NCBI GenBank assembly: GCA_031761405.1 | Contig: JASEVX010000033.1 | Coordinates: 188,501-252,500 of the forward strand | DNA: 64,000 nt | Reading direction: 5' to 3' | Source of the DNA: Serripes groenlandicus | Lineage: Eukaryota; Mollusca; Bivalvia; Cardiida; Cardiidae | In this document: piece after piece, positions 33,001 to 47,100 of the stretch | How positions within the stretch are numbered: position 1 is the first letter of the stretch | Layout: every line of letters starts with the position of its first letter | The notes under the pieces: model-generated | What the model was told of the DNA's origin: nothing | Databases searched by the model: none | Seen by the model: only the letters and a program-made list of their open reading frames with translations | Made by a program: the position numbers and the translations under genes

Positions 33001-36000
33001 TTTTTGACAAAATATGTTCAAAGTCGTCTGCTGCAGAATTGTCATATGAGGGAAAGGGTTAACTCTTTCCAACAAAAAACAAGTCTTCAGCAGCCAACTT
33101 TAACCCTTTCCCACATATAGACGCTTTCTGACGTCTCTGTGGCAGAAGACTTTTGAAAACAAGCAATTTCACCTTTTGACACTATGTTTTCATTTTTTTT
33201 CAGTAATTATAATATCTTTTATAGATATCTTCCATGTTTTACATGATTGTTTTCAAAGTCGTCTGTTGCAGATTTGTTGTATGTGGGAATGGGTTAAAAG
33301 CATTAAGAAAATATGTGGAGAACTATTGAATGGCGTTTAAAATAATAAGACAAAAGAAAGATTTGCTCATTATGAGCAACTGCTCTTTTGCCACAATGTT
33401 TTAAGGGTTGTCTGCAGCAAATGTGATCAAAAGGGTTAAATGCATGTGGGGAATATATGAGCTCTGTCCCAAAAACATAAAACATAAAATCTGCAGCAGA
33501 TGACTTAAAAAATATCAAGGAAAAGTATGGAAAATATTTATGAAAGTAAAAATGATTTAATAGAGATGAAAACATTTTGGCATTAGGAGAAATATCTCAT
33601 TTTTGCAACAATTCCTCCTTATTTCACAATATTTTCAAATGTTGTCTACTGCAAATGCTTTAAAATTAATCTGCATGTAGGAAAGGGTTAATAGATTTAC
33701 CTCATTATGCGGGGATGGAGTACAATCTTCAATAGATACCCCAAAGGTCCCTCCCACTTCCTGTACAGTTGGGATGGTAGAAGCTGGACTGGATCCAAGC
33801 TTTCTGAAACTTTTGCCAATCTTTCCTTTCCAGCTTTTTGGTTTACCAGTGTCATCTATAGAAAAAAAATATATTTATAGAAGATGCTGAAAATTGATCG
33901 CTCGCAAGATCGAAGGTCGAGTAAGATGTCAATTTTTCCAAGGTGAGAGTAGTACAATACAAAGGGAGGTATCTTTTAAAGACAAAATAATGAAAAATTA
34001 TACAAATTTCTATATTTTCAATAACGAAAGAACACAGTTTATACATTAAATAAAATGTATGAATGGCTTGTGTATCGCATTTTTAAAGATGTGAAATTGT
34101 ATTTCAATGACCTCACATCATATTTCAGTGACGCCCCATTATTATATTTTTATCTGTTGTTTTGTATTTGCATGCTTAATTTCCAGGTATATAACAAATA
34201 AGTTGAATACTTTCCCACATATAGATGCTTTATGATACCTCTGCAGCAGACAACTTTTGAAAACATTGTGACAAATGAAGAAATTGATCAAAACCAGCCA
34301 TTTCTGTTTTTGCCACAATGTTTACAATTCTTTTCAGTCATTGTGTTTTCATAATTAAATAAGCTTAGTTTGAATCCCAGCTTGGCCAACATTCTTTCCG
34401 ACGTTTGACAAAAGTCACTGCGACATGTGTTATTCTTCTTTCACCAATGGGCTAACAGTCTATGTGGAAAAGCAGCTGGTTGCTAGGAAAGTATGTTGTG
34501 TGAAGTACTGGTGTGAGAAAGACAGGAAACGCATAATTTGGTGAACTGGCCACCGTCATATGACTGAACAAAAAAACGCTGAAAATCGACAAACCAAGGT
34601 CAAGGTCAAAGTAACCATAGAAATCAATAGAACTTGTTACTGGTTACCTTCAGGCAAAGTTTCAAGTTTGTAACCCTTTCTAGTGCTGAGATTTTGCCTC
34701 AACCTGAAACTTTAACCAAAATGTTGACGGACAGACAGACGGACATCGCCAATCTATAGACCGGAATTGCTAGAGCAATCCGGCCAAAAATTGTTGAAAA
34801 CAGCATTAAACCCTTTATCAAATAAGCTAACCTTTGTCTGAGGTGGTTTTTCTTCTCTTCAAGTTAGGAGAGTGAGGTACTTTCTGTTTTACGGACAATA
34901 CTGATAACTTCTTTGTCATTTTTTGTGACTGGGGCGGGGAGGTTTTGGTTACCAGGGCAGCGGATTCGTCCATCTCTTGACTCTTTCTGATGATCAATTC
35001 CGCACTCGTGATTCCTCGTGTCTGAAACGAAATATATCATACATAATATGTCATACATGGTAAAAGCATTAACCCGTTCAATTATTGAACAAATTTAAAA
35101 ATCATTGTGATAAAAGGAAAAAAAGTTCTCCTTTTGCCACAATTCTTTCGAAAGTCATCTGTTGCAGAGGTGTAAGAAAGTGTCTTTATAGGAGAAAGGA
35201 TTATATGGTAATACATAATGGTGGTCAAGATATGTGGGAATTTCCCTACCACATTAAATCTGCAGCAGGCAACTTTGAAAACATCTGAGCAAAAAAATAG
35301 AAAAAGACTATAAATAAAAGGAAATATTTTTTAAAAAGGGGATAAGCACTCCTGATGACTGAGTAGCTAATTATGAGTTATATCTCCATCAGCCACAATT
35401 ACCCAAGTAAACACAGAGATATAACTGAAAAATTGTTGAAAGCCACATAAATACCAAACAATACTATAGATCCATATTGAACTTCTGACAAAAAAAATTA
35501 AGTGTAGCCCAACTTGTTTTACCCCAAGTTCACGTCTAAGGATGCTAAGCTGGCAAAGTAATAAGACTAAAAATTGCAAGACGTGGCTTAAAGAAAATTC
35601 TGAACATACATCTTCATCCGGGTTACTGTTAGATTTGATTGCTTCGATCCAAGATATCATTTCTTCGTGATCATCCGCCTGGAACAGGTACTCGGAGCCA
35701 TTGTACGTCTTCATGCGAAACACGTTCTTTTTCTTCGTGTAACTGTGGGCGATGTCGACGATACATGACTTCACAGATATTGGCTGTTCCTCGTAGGAGA
35801 ATAGATTTGGTTGCTGAAATGAAAGAGAATGAAATCATTAAGATTTTCTGTCAATCTTAGTTTTATTAAACCTTTCCCACTTAACCCTTTCCCTCATATA
35901 GACGCTTTCTGACGCCTCTACAGCAGACGGATTTTTGAAAACATAGTGACAAAAGGAGAAATTGCACAAAACGTGCAATTTCTCCTTTTGCCACAATGTT

Positions 36001-39000
36001 TTCCACTTTTTAGTCATAGGTTATCCATTCAACTATGGAGATTTTCTTTGTTTTGACAAAATAAGTTCAAAGTCGTCTGCTGCAGAGTTGTCGTATGAGG
36101 GAAAGGGTTAAAGACGCATTTTGACGTATAAACATTTGTTAATAATGATTTCTAGAGATCCACCATATTTTTGGCTGCTGCAGATTTAACTTTATGTTGG
36201 AAAGGGGGAGTTAACCCTTTCCCTCATACGACAATTCTGCAGCAGACAACTTTGAACGTATTTTGTCAAAACATAGAAAATCTCCATAATTGAATGGATA
36301 ACCTATGACAAAAAGTGGAAAACATTGTGGCAAAAGGAGAAATTGCACGTTTTGTGCAATTTCTTCTTTTGTCACTATGTTTTCAAAAAGCCGTCTGCTG
36401 CAAAGGGGGAGTTAAAGGTATGTAATATGCATGATTGAGGTTTTTGGCTCCTAAAATATTCACCTGAAAAGACAGTATTACATTATGTCTGCTTTGAAAA
36501 CAGAGGTAAAAAGTATCATATAAACAAGAGGGCCATGATGGCCCTGGAATCGCTCACCTGATTTTTTTTTTCACTTTAGCTATATAAGTTCAAAATCTGC
36601 CAACCAGTTAGGGAGAAGTAGAATTTTGAAGTTTTTTTCGTTTCGTTGCCATGGAAACCAGAATTCTGCATGGATCCCAAAAATTTGAAGGAATTCTAGT
36701 GAGGTCATTGAGAGGATGCTTTCTGTGAAGTTTCATCCCAATTGACCCACCGGTTACTGAGGAGAAGATGTTGAAGATTTTTTAAGTTTGCACTATAACC
36801 ATAAAAGGCAAAATAGCCCCGCCCCCTGGCGGCCATGTTTTTGACCAATCAACATGGCTTGAAGGAATCTGATAGAGGGTCACCCAAGGAACATTTCTAC
36901 AAATTTATTTGAAAATCGGCCTGACACTTTTGGAGAAGAAGATTTTTTAAGTTTGCACTATAGCCATATAAGGAAAAATAGCCCCGCCCCCCCTGGCGGC
37001 CATGTTTTTCGAAAAAATCAACATGGCTTGAAGGAATCTGATAGAGAGTCACCCGAGGACCATTTCTACAAAATTATTTGAAAATCGGCCTGACACTTCC
37101 GGAGGAGAAGATTTTTTAAGAATTTTGAAGTTTTTTCATTTCGTTGCCATGGAAACCAGAATTCTGCATGGATCCCGAAAATTTTAAGGAATTCTGGTGA
37201 GGACATGGAGAGGATGCTTTCTGTGAAGTTTCATCCCAGTTGACCCACCGGTTGCAGAGGAGAAAATGTTGACGGACGACGGACGCCGGACATAGGGCGA
37301 TCACAATAACTCACCTTGAGCACTTCGTGCACAGGTGAGCTAAAAATGGCTCATTTTGAGTGATATCTTTTCCGCAATGTTTTCAAAGGATGCTTATTTC
37401 ATGGCAAGGTAACATAACTAACATTTTCCTAAAATCATCCAAATAGCAAGGTATTTGTCTAACAAACACTGATAACTGAAAAACCTGCAAAATTAAATTA
37501 AATCTTTATAGCATATTACAACCATTTTTGTTCAACGTTATTTCAAAACAAAAGGCCTTTGCAAAATTATTACTTTCCAGGATGTTACAAATCTGCAGCA
37601 GACTAGATAAGGAGGAGTAAACATGTCTTTTCCCACAATATCTCTCTTATTACTCAACTCAAAAGAATTGTCTCAATAAGTCGATGATTTTGAGTACCCA
37701 CAACATAGGGTTTTGAGATCAAAAATAGATTTCGGAACATGAGATTTGCCCCTTATCTAGAGCTCTGCATCTAGGTTTTATTTATTTGATTTGTTGAAAG
37801 TTTATCGCCATTTTCAGTGGTACTTCAGAAAACATCTAGGCAAAGAATAAGAAAATCCCTATGAATAAAAGAATAAAAAGGAAAACAATGTTGCATAAAG
37901 AGAACTTGGTTACGGACAATTTCACTGTTTGCTACAATGTTTTCAAAAGATACTGCGGATCACTGCAAATTTGTTCCGGGAGATGTCTGCTGCAGATGCC
38001 TTATTGATAAATAAATAGGCTTTTACAGGTTCGTAATTTTATGTTAATTTCAGCAAAGTACTTTCTATGCCTTTAACTGATCATTAAACTGATTGAAATG
38101 TTTCTGGAAATAAGACAATATTTATTCATTGTGAATCTTTTGACTATGTTTCATTACCAAATCAGACAATATATACATAACATTATGCAAACTAGTTGAA
38201 TACATTTACGACATCTATAACCCTTTCTCGCAGAAAGAATCTGCAAAAGACGTCTTTGAAAACAAATTGGGGGAAACATGGGAAATTTCTCTAAATGAAG
38301 GTCCAATTTCAAAACAGAGTTGAGAAATGAAAACATTATGGGAAAACACAGTATTATCTAGATAACAATGTGAGGTTGAGAATAGTTTTTGTTTTATTGG
38401 GTTTTTAAGCCATTTTCAACATTATTTCAGTTATATCACTGCGACAGTTTACTTATTCATGATACTTATAAGTGTTTAGCCTGGTCAGATATTATGGATG
38501 TGAAGGCTGACATAGCTCTATATTAGTGGCACAGGTTTCACGAAAGAAAAATCCAGCATATGTTTATTATTTCTGACGACTTTTTGAAAACATTGTGGCA
38601 AAAGGAGAAATTGCCCATGATGTTTTCAACTGTATTCCATTATTAAACTTTCATTTATAGAGAATTTACACGTTTGTGCAATGGTAATTTCAACGTTGTC
38701 TGCTGCAGATTTGTTGTATGTGGCAAAGGGTTAATATACAATAATAAATACATGTTTCTTCTTTTTAAAAAATATTTGTTTAAAAGTTTTCACATAACAA
38801 TTATTAACACTATGCAAGAAATAAAGCAAAATCAAAAGCTCCACTAGGTTGATATGCACACAAAGCAAAAGCATGAAATAAGCTTTTTACCCTTTCCCAT
38901 TAACAGACACATTTTGTTGCATTTACCGAAGATAGCTTTTTAAAAATATTGTGAAAAAACAAGAAATTTGCTAACGAGGAGCAATTTTTCATTTAACCCT

Positions 39001-41157
39001 TCCCACATATAGACGCTTTCTGACGCCTCTGCAGCAGACGGCTTTTTGAAAACATAGTGACAAAAGAAGAAATTGCTCAAAACGAGCAATTTCTCCCTTT
39101 GCCACCATATTTTTTACTTTTAGTCATAGGTTATCCATTCAATTATAGAGATTTTCTATCTTTTGATAAAATATGTTCAAAGTCGTCTGCTGCAGAATTG
39201 TCGTATGAGGGAAACAACTGTTTGTTATAAAGCAGTGTGATTTTTACACAATATTTTCAAAAGTTGTCTACTGAAGATGCATCTGCATGATAAACCTTTC
39301 CCACATGCTCACACTTTCAAAATGAGCCATCTCTCCTTTTTCTACATTTATTTCAAATTTAATCAATAATTATTCTTTAATTTATAGAAAATTGCCCTAT
39401 TTTTGACTAAAAGTTTTCAAAGTCGTCTGTTGCAGATTTGTGTTGTATGTGGGAAAGGGTCTATCGAGTTAATCAGAGCAAAGGGGTGTTTGAAATCAAA
39501 TGCTGAAATTGAAAAACCTGGAAAAAGTTTACATGTGGACCTGAAGAGAGTCCATATCAAAATTATCCATTCATAAATAAGTTAAGATACACTGTGTCAA
39601 ACTAACTATTAACCATGTAAACTTTTGTCAAATTGACAATTAAAGAGATAATCTTTGCCAAATTGATAATAAACTAGATGAACTTGACAATTAAACAGTT
39701 AGTTTTATTGAGGTTTTACACCGTTTTCAACATTAATTCAGTTATATCACAGTGACCGTTCACTTAATCATGTTCCCTGGGTAATAGACCAGTACTAGAC
39801 TAGGAATTGTTCCTAGAAATTAAACCCATGTAGCCCGGTTCCAAATCCAAATGTTAACCACTTAACCCTTTCCCTCATACAACAATTCTGCAGCAGACGA
39901 CTTTGAACGTATTTTGTCAAAACATAGAAAATCTCCATAATTGAATGGATAACCTATGACAAAAAGTGAAAAACATTGTGGCAAAAGGAGAAATTGCACG
40001 TTTTGTGCAATTTCTTCTTTTGTCACTATGTTTTCAAAAAGCCATCTGCTGCAGAGGCGTCAGAAAGCATCTATATGAGGGAAAGGGTTAAATTAATCAA
40101 CCTACTAAACTTTGTCAAATTTACCATTGATCAGATAAAATCTTCTGTTTATAAGCAACTTGTCTAAATCATTTCCACAACCCCAGAAGCAGAAAATAAG
40201 AGAAAATGTCACTATAGAAATAGAGAGAAAATTTTACAGATTACAATAACTTGGTTATGATAAGATTTAAATTTTAAAATTATTTGTTACAATGATTCAA
40301 GCTTTTTTTACTATTGCAGGCTTGAACACTTTCTGACATGCAAATGTATTTTGGCCAATCAACAGAAGACAATTTTGGAAAACATTGAGGCAAAAGGTGA
40401 ATTTGCTAATGTCTTTTTTTTTTTTTTTTACCTCTATTCAGTAATTAAAGCTTCTGAATTGAGAATTGAGATTTTTAATATTTTTGCCTAGATGTTGTCC
40501 GATACAGATTTGTTGAGTGTAGGAAAGGGTTTAATTTCAAGTTTATTTTTTACACTAATTCAAATGCTTTACTAATACAGGGTCACATTAAGCCCCTTTT
40601 TAACCCTTTCCCACATGCAGTAGAATACCTTTGAGCACTTTGTGACAAAAAGGAGAAATTGCTCCTTTTGCCACAATACTTTCAATTTTTTTCAGGAAAT
40701 GTACCTTTATTTATATAGAGTTTCTGTGATTTTACCTAGATGTTTTCAAAGTTGCAGCTGCAGTTTGCTGTATATGGGAAAGGGTTATAAAAGTAAAGTC
40801 ACATTTAACCCTTTCCCTCATATAGACACTTTCTGACGCCTCTGCAGCAGAAGGCTTTTTGAAAACATAGTGACAAAAGAAGAAATTGCACAAAATGTGC
40901 AATTTCTCCTTTTGCCACAATGTTTTCCACTTTTTGTCATAGGTTATCCATTCAATTATGGAGATTTTCTATTTTTTGACAAAATACATTCAAAGTCGTC
41001 TGCTGCAGAATTGCCATATGAGGGAAAGGGTTAAATAATGCTTTTGTTGGGTTCTTAAAATGAAGCTTCCTAAAATAATTTTGAAACTTATTTTGGCAAC
41101 AAGAGTGTTTGAAGGAACATATGTGTTGCCTGCCAATAAGTCAGTAAAAGGAAGCAT

Positions 41158-41193
<36 letters not shown>

Positions 41194-44100
41194 GCAAAGA
41201 GAGCAGGACGTCACAAATATGTGGTCAAAATCCAGTGCAAGTGCACAATCTTAAACTTGTATAGAAAATTCAATGCACTTTCATTGTTAAGAGGAACTAT
41301 CCTACTTCATCAAACGATTTATCTAAAATAAATGTTTGTCATTCTTTAACCATCTCCCACAGACATTAAATCTACAGCAGCAGATAAAATTATCTAGGCA
41401 AACATATGGAAAAGTTCAATAAATTAAAAATACATTTTATTGAAACAAGTATGAAACATTGCTGCAAAAGGAAACAAGAGGTGATCAGAATAGATCACCT
41501 TGAGCTTTTTAGCTTAGGTGATCTCGAAATTGCTCATTAAGAGCAATTCCTTCTTTTCTTTCTATGTTTTTAACATGCATCTGCTGCAGATGGCGTCATA
41601 ATACGTCTCCAAGTTGGAAAATTTTAAATGGAATTTTCTGATAAAGCTGGACCAAATTAGACTCCGGATTAACATATAAAGCTGGTTTTAAACTTGAGCA
41701 TCACTTTTAAAATAAAAGGCTTGCAACACTTCTAAGTGCAGACGACAAAATAAAAATCACACAAGCAAGGCAACTTTGCATCTTTCTGGTTTTAATTTTT
41801 CCTTAAAGGGAGGTAATAACCCCCGTGCAAAGGGGCATCACTCTGCCTATACACACCTGATGTGACCCTACCCTGACTTTAACGGATATGGCATGAACAA
41901 CATACTGTAAAAAAGAAGAATCAAACACCTCAAAACATTTAATTCTACAGTTAACCCTTTCCCTCATACAGCAATTCTGCAGCAGACGACTTTGAACATA
42001 TTTTGTCAAAACATAGAAAATCTCAATAATTAAATGGATAACCTATGACAAAAAGTGGAAAACATTGTGACAAAAGGAGAAATTGCACGTTCTGTGCAAT
42101 TTCTTCTTTTGTCACTATGTTTTCAAAAGACGTCTGCTGCAAATGCGTCGGAATGCGTCTGCAAGTGGGAAAGGGTTAAGTAATAAATAAGCAAGTCCCT
42201 CCCTTCTATAGCAAAATGGAGTCTTGTTGTGTGTCCGTTTCGTTATCATATAATTATCCCTTTCTCACATGTATTTAAAGCAGACCACTTTAGAAACCAT
42301 TGTGGCAAAAGGAGAAATTTCTCCTTATGCCACTATGATTTCAACTAGGGTGACAGTGAAGGCTTAGGTAAGGCTGTGCAATTCCACAGACCCATCGGTG
42401 TCTTCACTGTATGCAGATACAACAAGATTCCCAAATTACCCCCCAAACACATGATTATCCACACCACACTTTAATTATTCTAAGATGAATTAACCCTGTC
42501 CTTGCGTCATACACTTAGAAGACATGTAGGACAAAATTTGTCTTATCTGATTGCGAGGATAGTAGAATTTGCTTGCAAGCAATTTCTTCCGTTTCCATAA
42601 TCTTTTAACATTTTCCCCACATATAGACGCATTATGACACATCTGCATCAGACGACTTTTGAAAACATCGTGACAATAGGAGATATCGCTCAAAACAAGC
42701 AATTTCTCCTTTTGCCACAATGTTTTTCAAATGTTTTCAGTAATTATACCTACAATTATAGAGATTTGTCATGCTTTTAAGTAGACAAGTTATCTGCTTC
42801 AGATTTGTCATATGTGGGAAAGGGTTAAATTGTCTATGTAAGGGAAAGGGTTTTGTTATCCCCCAATAAATATGAGTCTGAAATGTTTATTTCGAAAGTC
42901 TTCTGCTGCAGAGGCGTCAGAAAGTGTCTGTATGTGGAGAAGGGTTAATTGATAATCAGTATAGAAGGGAACATAAAATATGTTAGATTAGTCATGTATA
43001 TTCAGTGAAAATTTGGTTATACATAATCAAATTGCAAATATGTTGGTACAAATACAAGTCTTAAGAGTACAACTACATGTATCAACCCTTTCCCTCATAT
43101 AGACGCTTTCTGACACCTCTGCAGCAGACGGCTTTTTGAAAACATGGTGACAAAAGAAGAAATTGGACAAAACGTGCAATTTCTCCTTTTGCCACAATGT
43201 TTTCCAGTTTTTGTCATATTCCATTCAATTATAGAGATTTTCTATGTTTTGACAAAATACGTTCAAAGTCGTCTGCTGCAGAATTGTCGTATGAGGGAAA
43301 GGGTTAACATCGTTATATCAAAATGGTCATGAGTTATTCCCTGTCCAAAAGCTATTATAAAAATTCCCAAACAAGCAAACACTATTCAAAGTGCCTGTCA
43401 AATAAAACAAAAGTTTGATAAAAAAAAATTGATTAACTGTTTCCCTTTTGCAGACGCATTCTGACCACAAATGCAGCAGACTACTTTTGAAAACATTGTG
43501 GCAAAAGGAGAAATTGTTCATTATGAGCAATTTCACCTTGTGCCATAATGTTTTCAACTCTATTTAATGATTAAATATGTTTTCAAAGTCGTCTGCTGCA
43601 GAATTGTCGTAAATGTGAAAGGGTTGATGATACATAATTGTAAGTAAAACATCTTAACCCTTTCCCTCATATAGACGCTATCTGACGCCTCTGCAGCAGA
43701 CGGTTTTTGAAAACATAGTGATAAAAGAAGAAATCGCTCAAAACGAGCAATTTCTCCTTTTGCCACAATGTTTTTCACTTTTAGTCATTGTGTATCCATT
43801 AAATTATAGAGATTTTCTATTTTTTTACAAAATAAGTTCAAAGTCGTCTGCTGCAGAATTGTCGTATGTGGGAAAGGGTTAAAGCTAAATGACCATTGCC
43901 AATTTCAGTGAATGTTAGACAGTATTTTTATTGAATAGAGATGAAACAAAAAATTATGACAAAAGGAGAAATTGCTCTTCATGGGAAATTTCTCCTTTGC
44001 TTATCAAATGTTTTCATAAGTTGCTTGCTTCAGATGCATTCAAAATGCATCGGATTGATTATGGGGACCGGTTAAGAAATAGGAATACTTACATTGGCTG

Positions 44101-47100
44101 GATCCCGTTTTTCCTTCAATAAGAATAAAGCATGCGCTCTCAGGACCGCCCAGAATGAGCGCCATGATCTGTCACTGGCTTTCTACAATTCAAATTAAAT
44201 ACAATTTTAACCCTTTCCCTCATATAGACACTTTCAGACGCCTCTGCAGCAGACGGCTTTTTGAAAACATAGTGACAAAAGAAGAAATTGCACGTTTTCC
44301 TTTTTGCCACAATGTTTTCCACTTTTAGTCATAGGTTATCCATTCAATTATTGAGATTTTCTATGTTTTGACAAAATACGTTCAAAGTCGTCTGCTGCAG
44401 AAATGTTGTATGAGGGAAAGGGTTAAATAACTTTACATGATACAATCTTTTTCACAATTTCATCAATAAAATTATCCCCTTCCAACATACAACAAATCTA
44501 CAGCAGACGACTTTGAAAACATCTAGGCAAAAATATGGAAAAGCTCTATAAATGAAAAGAACTATTATTGAATAGAGTTGAAAACATTGTGGCAAAAGTA
44601 GATATTATTCATAATGAGCAATTTCTCCTTTTTCAAAATGTTTTCAAAAAACCGCCTGCTGCATGTCAGAAAGCATAGTAAAGGTTGAATATATGAATGA
44701 ATGTATAATAGAAATTACTATTTATGCCGAGACCACAATAGGCAGTTGTCTTATGGATGCATTTAATAGCATAAATCACCCTAAGGCATAGTCAGTTTCA
44801 ATTTTTTACGCTTTCAACATAAATTGGGAAAATATGTAAAAAGCAAGAAACAATTCTGAAATGCAGTTAAAAGATTTGGTAAAGCAACTTCAAAGAACCA
44901 TGGTAAACTAGAACTATCACTGAAGTTGATAAATGCCCCCAAATCAGCACCTTGACCTACACCATAACTTAACAAGTAAAAGGGCCATAACTCTGTAAAA
45001 TAACATGCAATTGCAACCCCTTTAGGATATGCACATCTCCGCTTGGTATATAAGCTTCATGTAAAATGTTATTGAATTCCACCCAGTGGTTTGTAAGAAA
45101 TTTGAAAACTGTAAGGCAAAAGGAGAAAGTTACCCATCATGAGCAAATTTCCTATTACCTGTTACCAACTCTAGTCAATAATAGTTATTTCCAAAATACA
45201 ACACATGTGCAGCAGATCACTTTAACCATTTCCCTCATGTAGACGCTTTCTGACGCTTCTGCAGCAGATGGCTTTTTGAAAACATTAATGACCAACAAAG
45301 AAATTGCTCAAAACGAGCAATTTCTCCTTTTGCCACAATGTTTTCCACTTTTAGTCATAGGTTATCCATTCAATTATAGAGATCTTCTATGTTTTGACAA
45401 AATACGTTCAAAGTCGTCTGCTGCAAAATTGTCATATGAGGGAAAGGGTTAATAACATCACAGCAGAAATAAAGAAAATATAAAAATTGAATTGAGTTGG
45501 AAACATTGGGGCAAATGGTGAAAGTATGAGCAATTTCTCGTTTTGTTACAATGTTTTTAAAAGTCGTCTGCTGTAGAGGCATCGAAAACATCTGTATGTG
45601 GGAAGGGGTTTCATGGTTGTTTCTATCACTTCGAATCATCTCTACAAACAAATATTTCCAAAGTTATCTCCCCTTACCTTTCCATCGACCATGTCCATCT
45701 TGACCCCTAAATTCCCCTCCTTTGTAACATGCTGTATGGGGCTTGCCACTTCCTGCCTTTTCTCTTGGGCTTCAACAATTTTGGGTGTCTGCAAAAAATG
45801 TAAAAACAACAGTGTTTGAATGATTTAACACAATTTGACTGCCACAAGGTCTGTAATTGAAACCTTGACAAGCGGCGTAGGAGTGAACCCTATATATCTA
45901 CCTGTAGCCTACACAATAGCACCAGTATATTCTTAACCCTTTCCCTCATACGGCAATTCTGCAGCGGACGACTTTGAACGTATTTTGCCAAAAAATGGAA
46001 ATTCTCCATAATTAAATGGATAACCTATGACTAAAAGTGGAAAACATTGTGGCAAAATGAGAAATTGCACGTTTTGTGCAATTTCTTCTTTTGTCACTAT
46101 GTTTTCAAAAAGCCGTCTGCTGCGGAGGTGTCTATATGAGGGAAAGGGTTTACCTAAACATTTTCAAAACAAGAGCGCTGCAAGCGAAGGCTTGCCTGCT
46201 TCTAAGTCGAAAAAGGAATCTGCCGTGGTCGAGTGGTTAGTGTCGGGGATTTGAAACCGGGTGTCACGGATTCGATCCCCAGCCGCAGCACATTTTCTAG
46301 CCTAGTACTAGTACTGATTTGTTTATCCAGGGATCATGAATAAGTGAACTGTCGCAGTGATATAACTGAAATAATGTTGAAAGCGGCGTAAAACCCATAT
46401 AAAACGTAAGTCGAAAAAGGGGCATTACTGCATATTGTTCCTATGAACAACATGTGTACAAAGTTGTTGACCGATTTTTGAGTTATGAGGTTTAAGTTTT
46501 GTGACGACGACACAGACGCCAAGGTTATCACAATACCCAGAACTGTTTTCTTCAAATATTATCATCTAAATAAAGTGTGATCAATTATCAGGATTTCCAT
46601 TCAATGTTAGAATACTTGAAAGAGCAAATCCAGGAAAAATTTAACTATTTTCCTTATAAACTCATTTAAATAACAAACGATTAATATGTCCGTTAGTTAA
46701 GGAGTGATGGACAGATGGCAGACAGAAAACAAACTTCAATAAAAGAATCAAATTTTTTTTTTAAGTATTCCTTGAAAAAGAGTAGAAAACGTGAGAAACA
46801 TAATGATCTGCACTTAATGAGACATTTCTCCTTTCACCGATATAATATACGATAAATAATTTTGCTTCTGTGGGATGACCTACCTTTTCACCAAAGAAAT
46901 CTTTCAACTTCCTCATTGACTTGTGCTTGCTAAGTGTAGCCGGGGTGCTGAAACACACATATACAACTTTAATAGTTAACCCTTTCCCTCATATAGACGC
47001 TTTCTGACGCCTCTGCAGCAGACGGCTTTTTGAAAACATAGTGACAAAAGAACGTGCAATTTCTCCTTTTGCCACAATGTTTTCCACTTTTTGTCATAGG

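Noticed and set aside
46205..46290. Possible tRNA gene
   Set aside because: A- and B-box-like motifs are present, but acceptor and anticodon stems do not form and a SINE body with the shared 3' domain follows. The heads at 53618 and 61881 are likewise SINE-borne.
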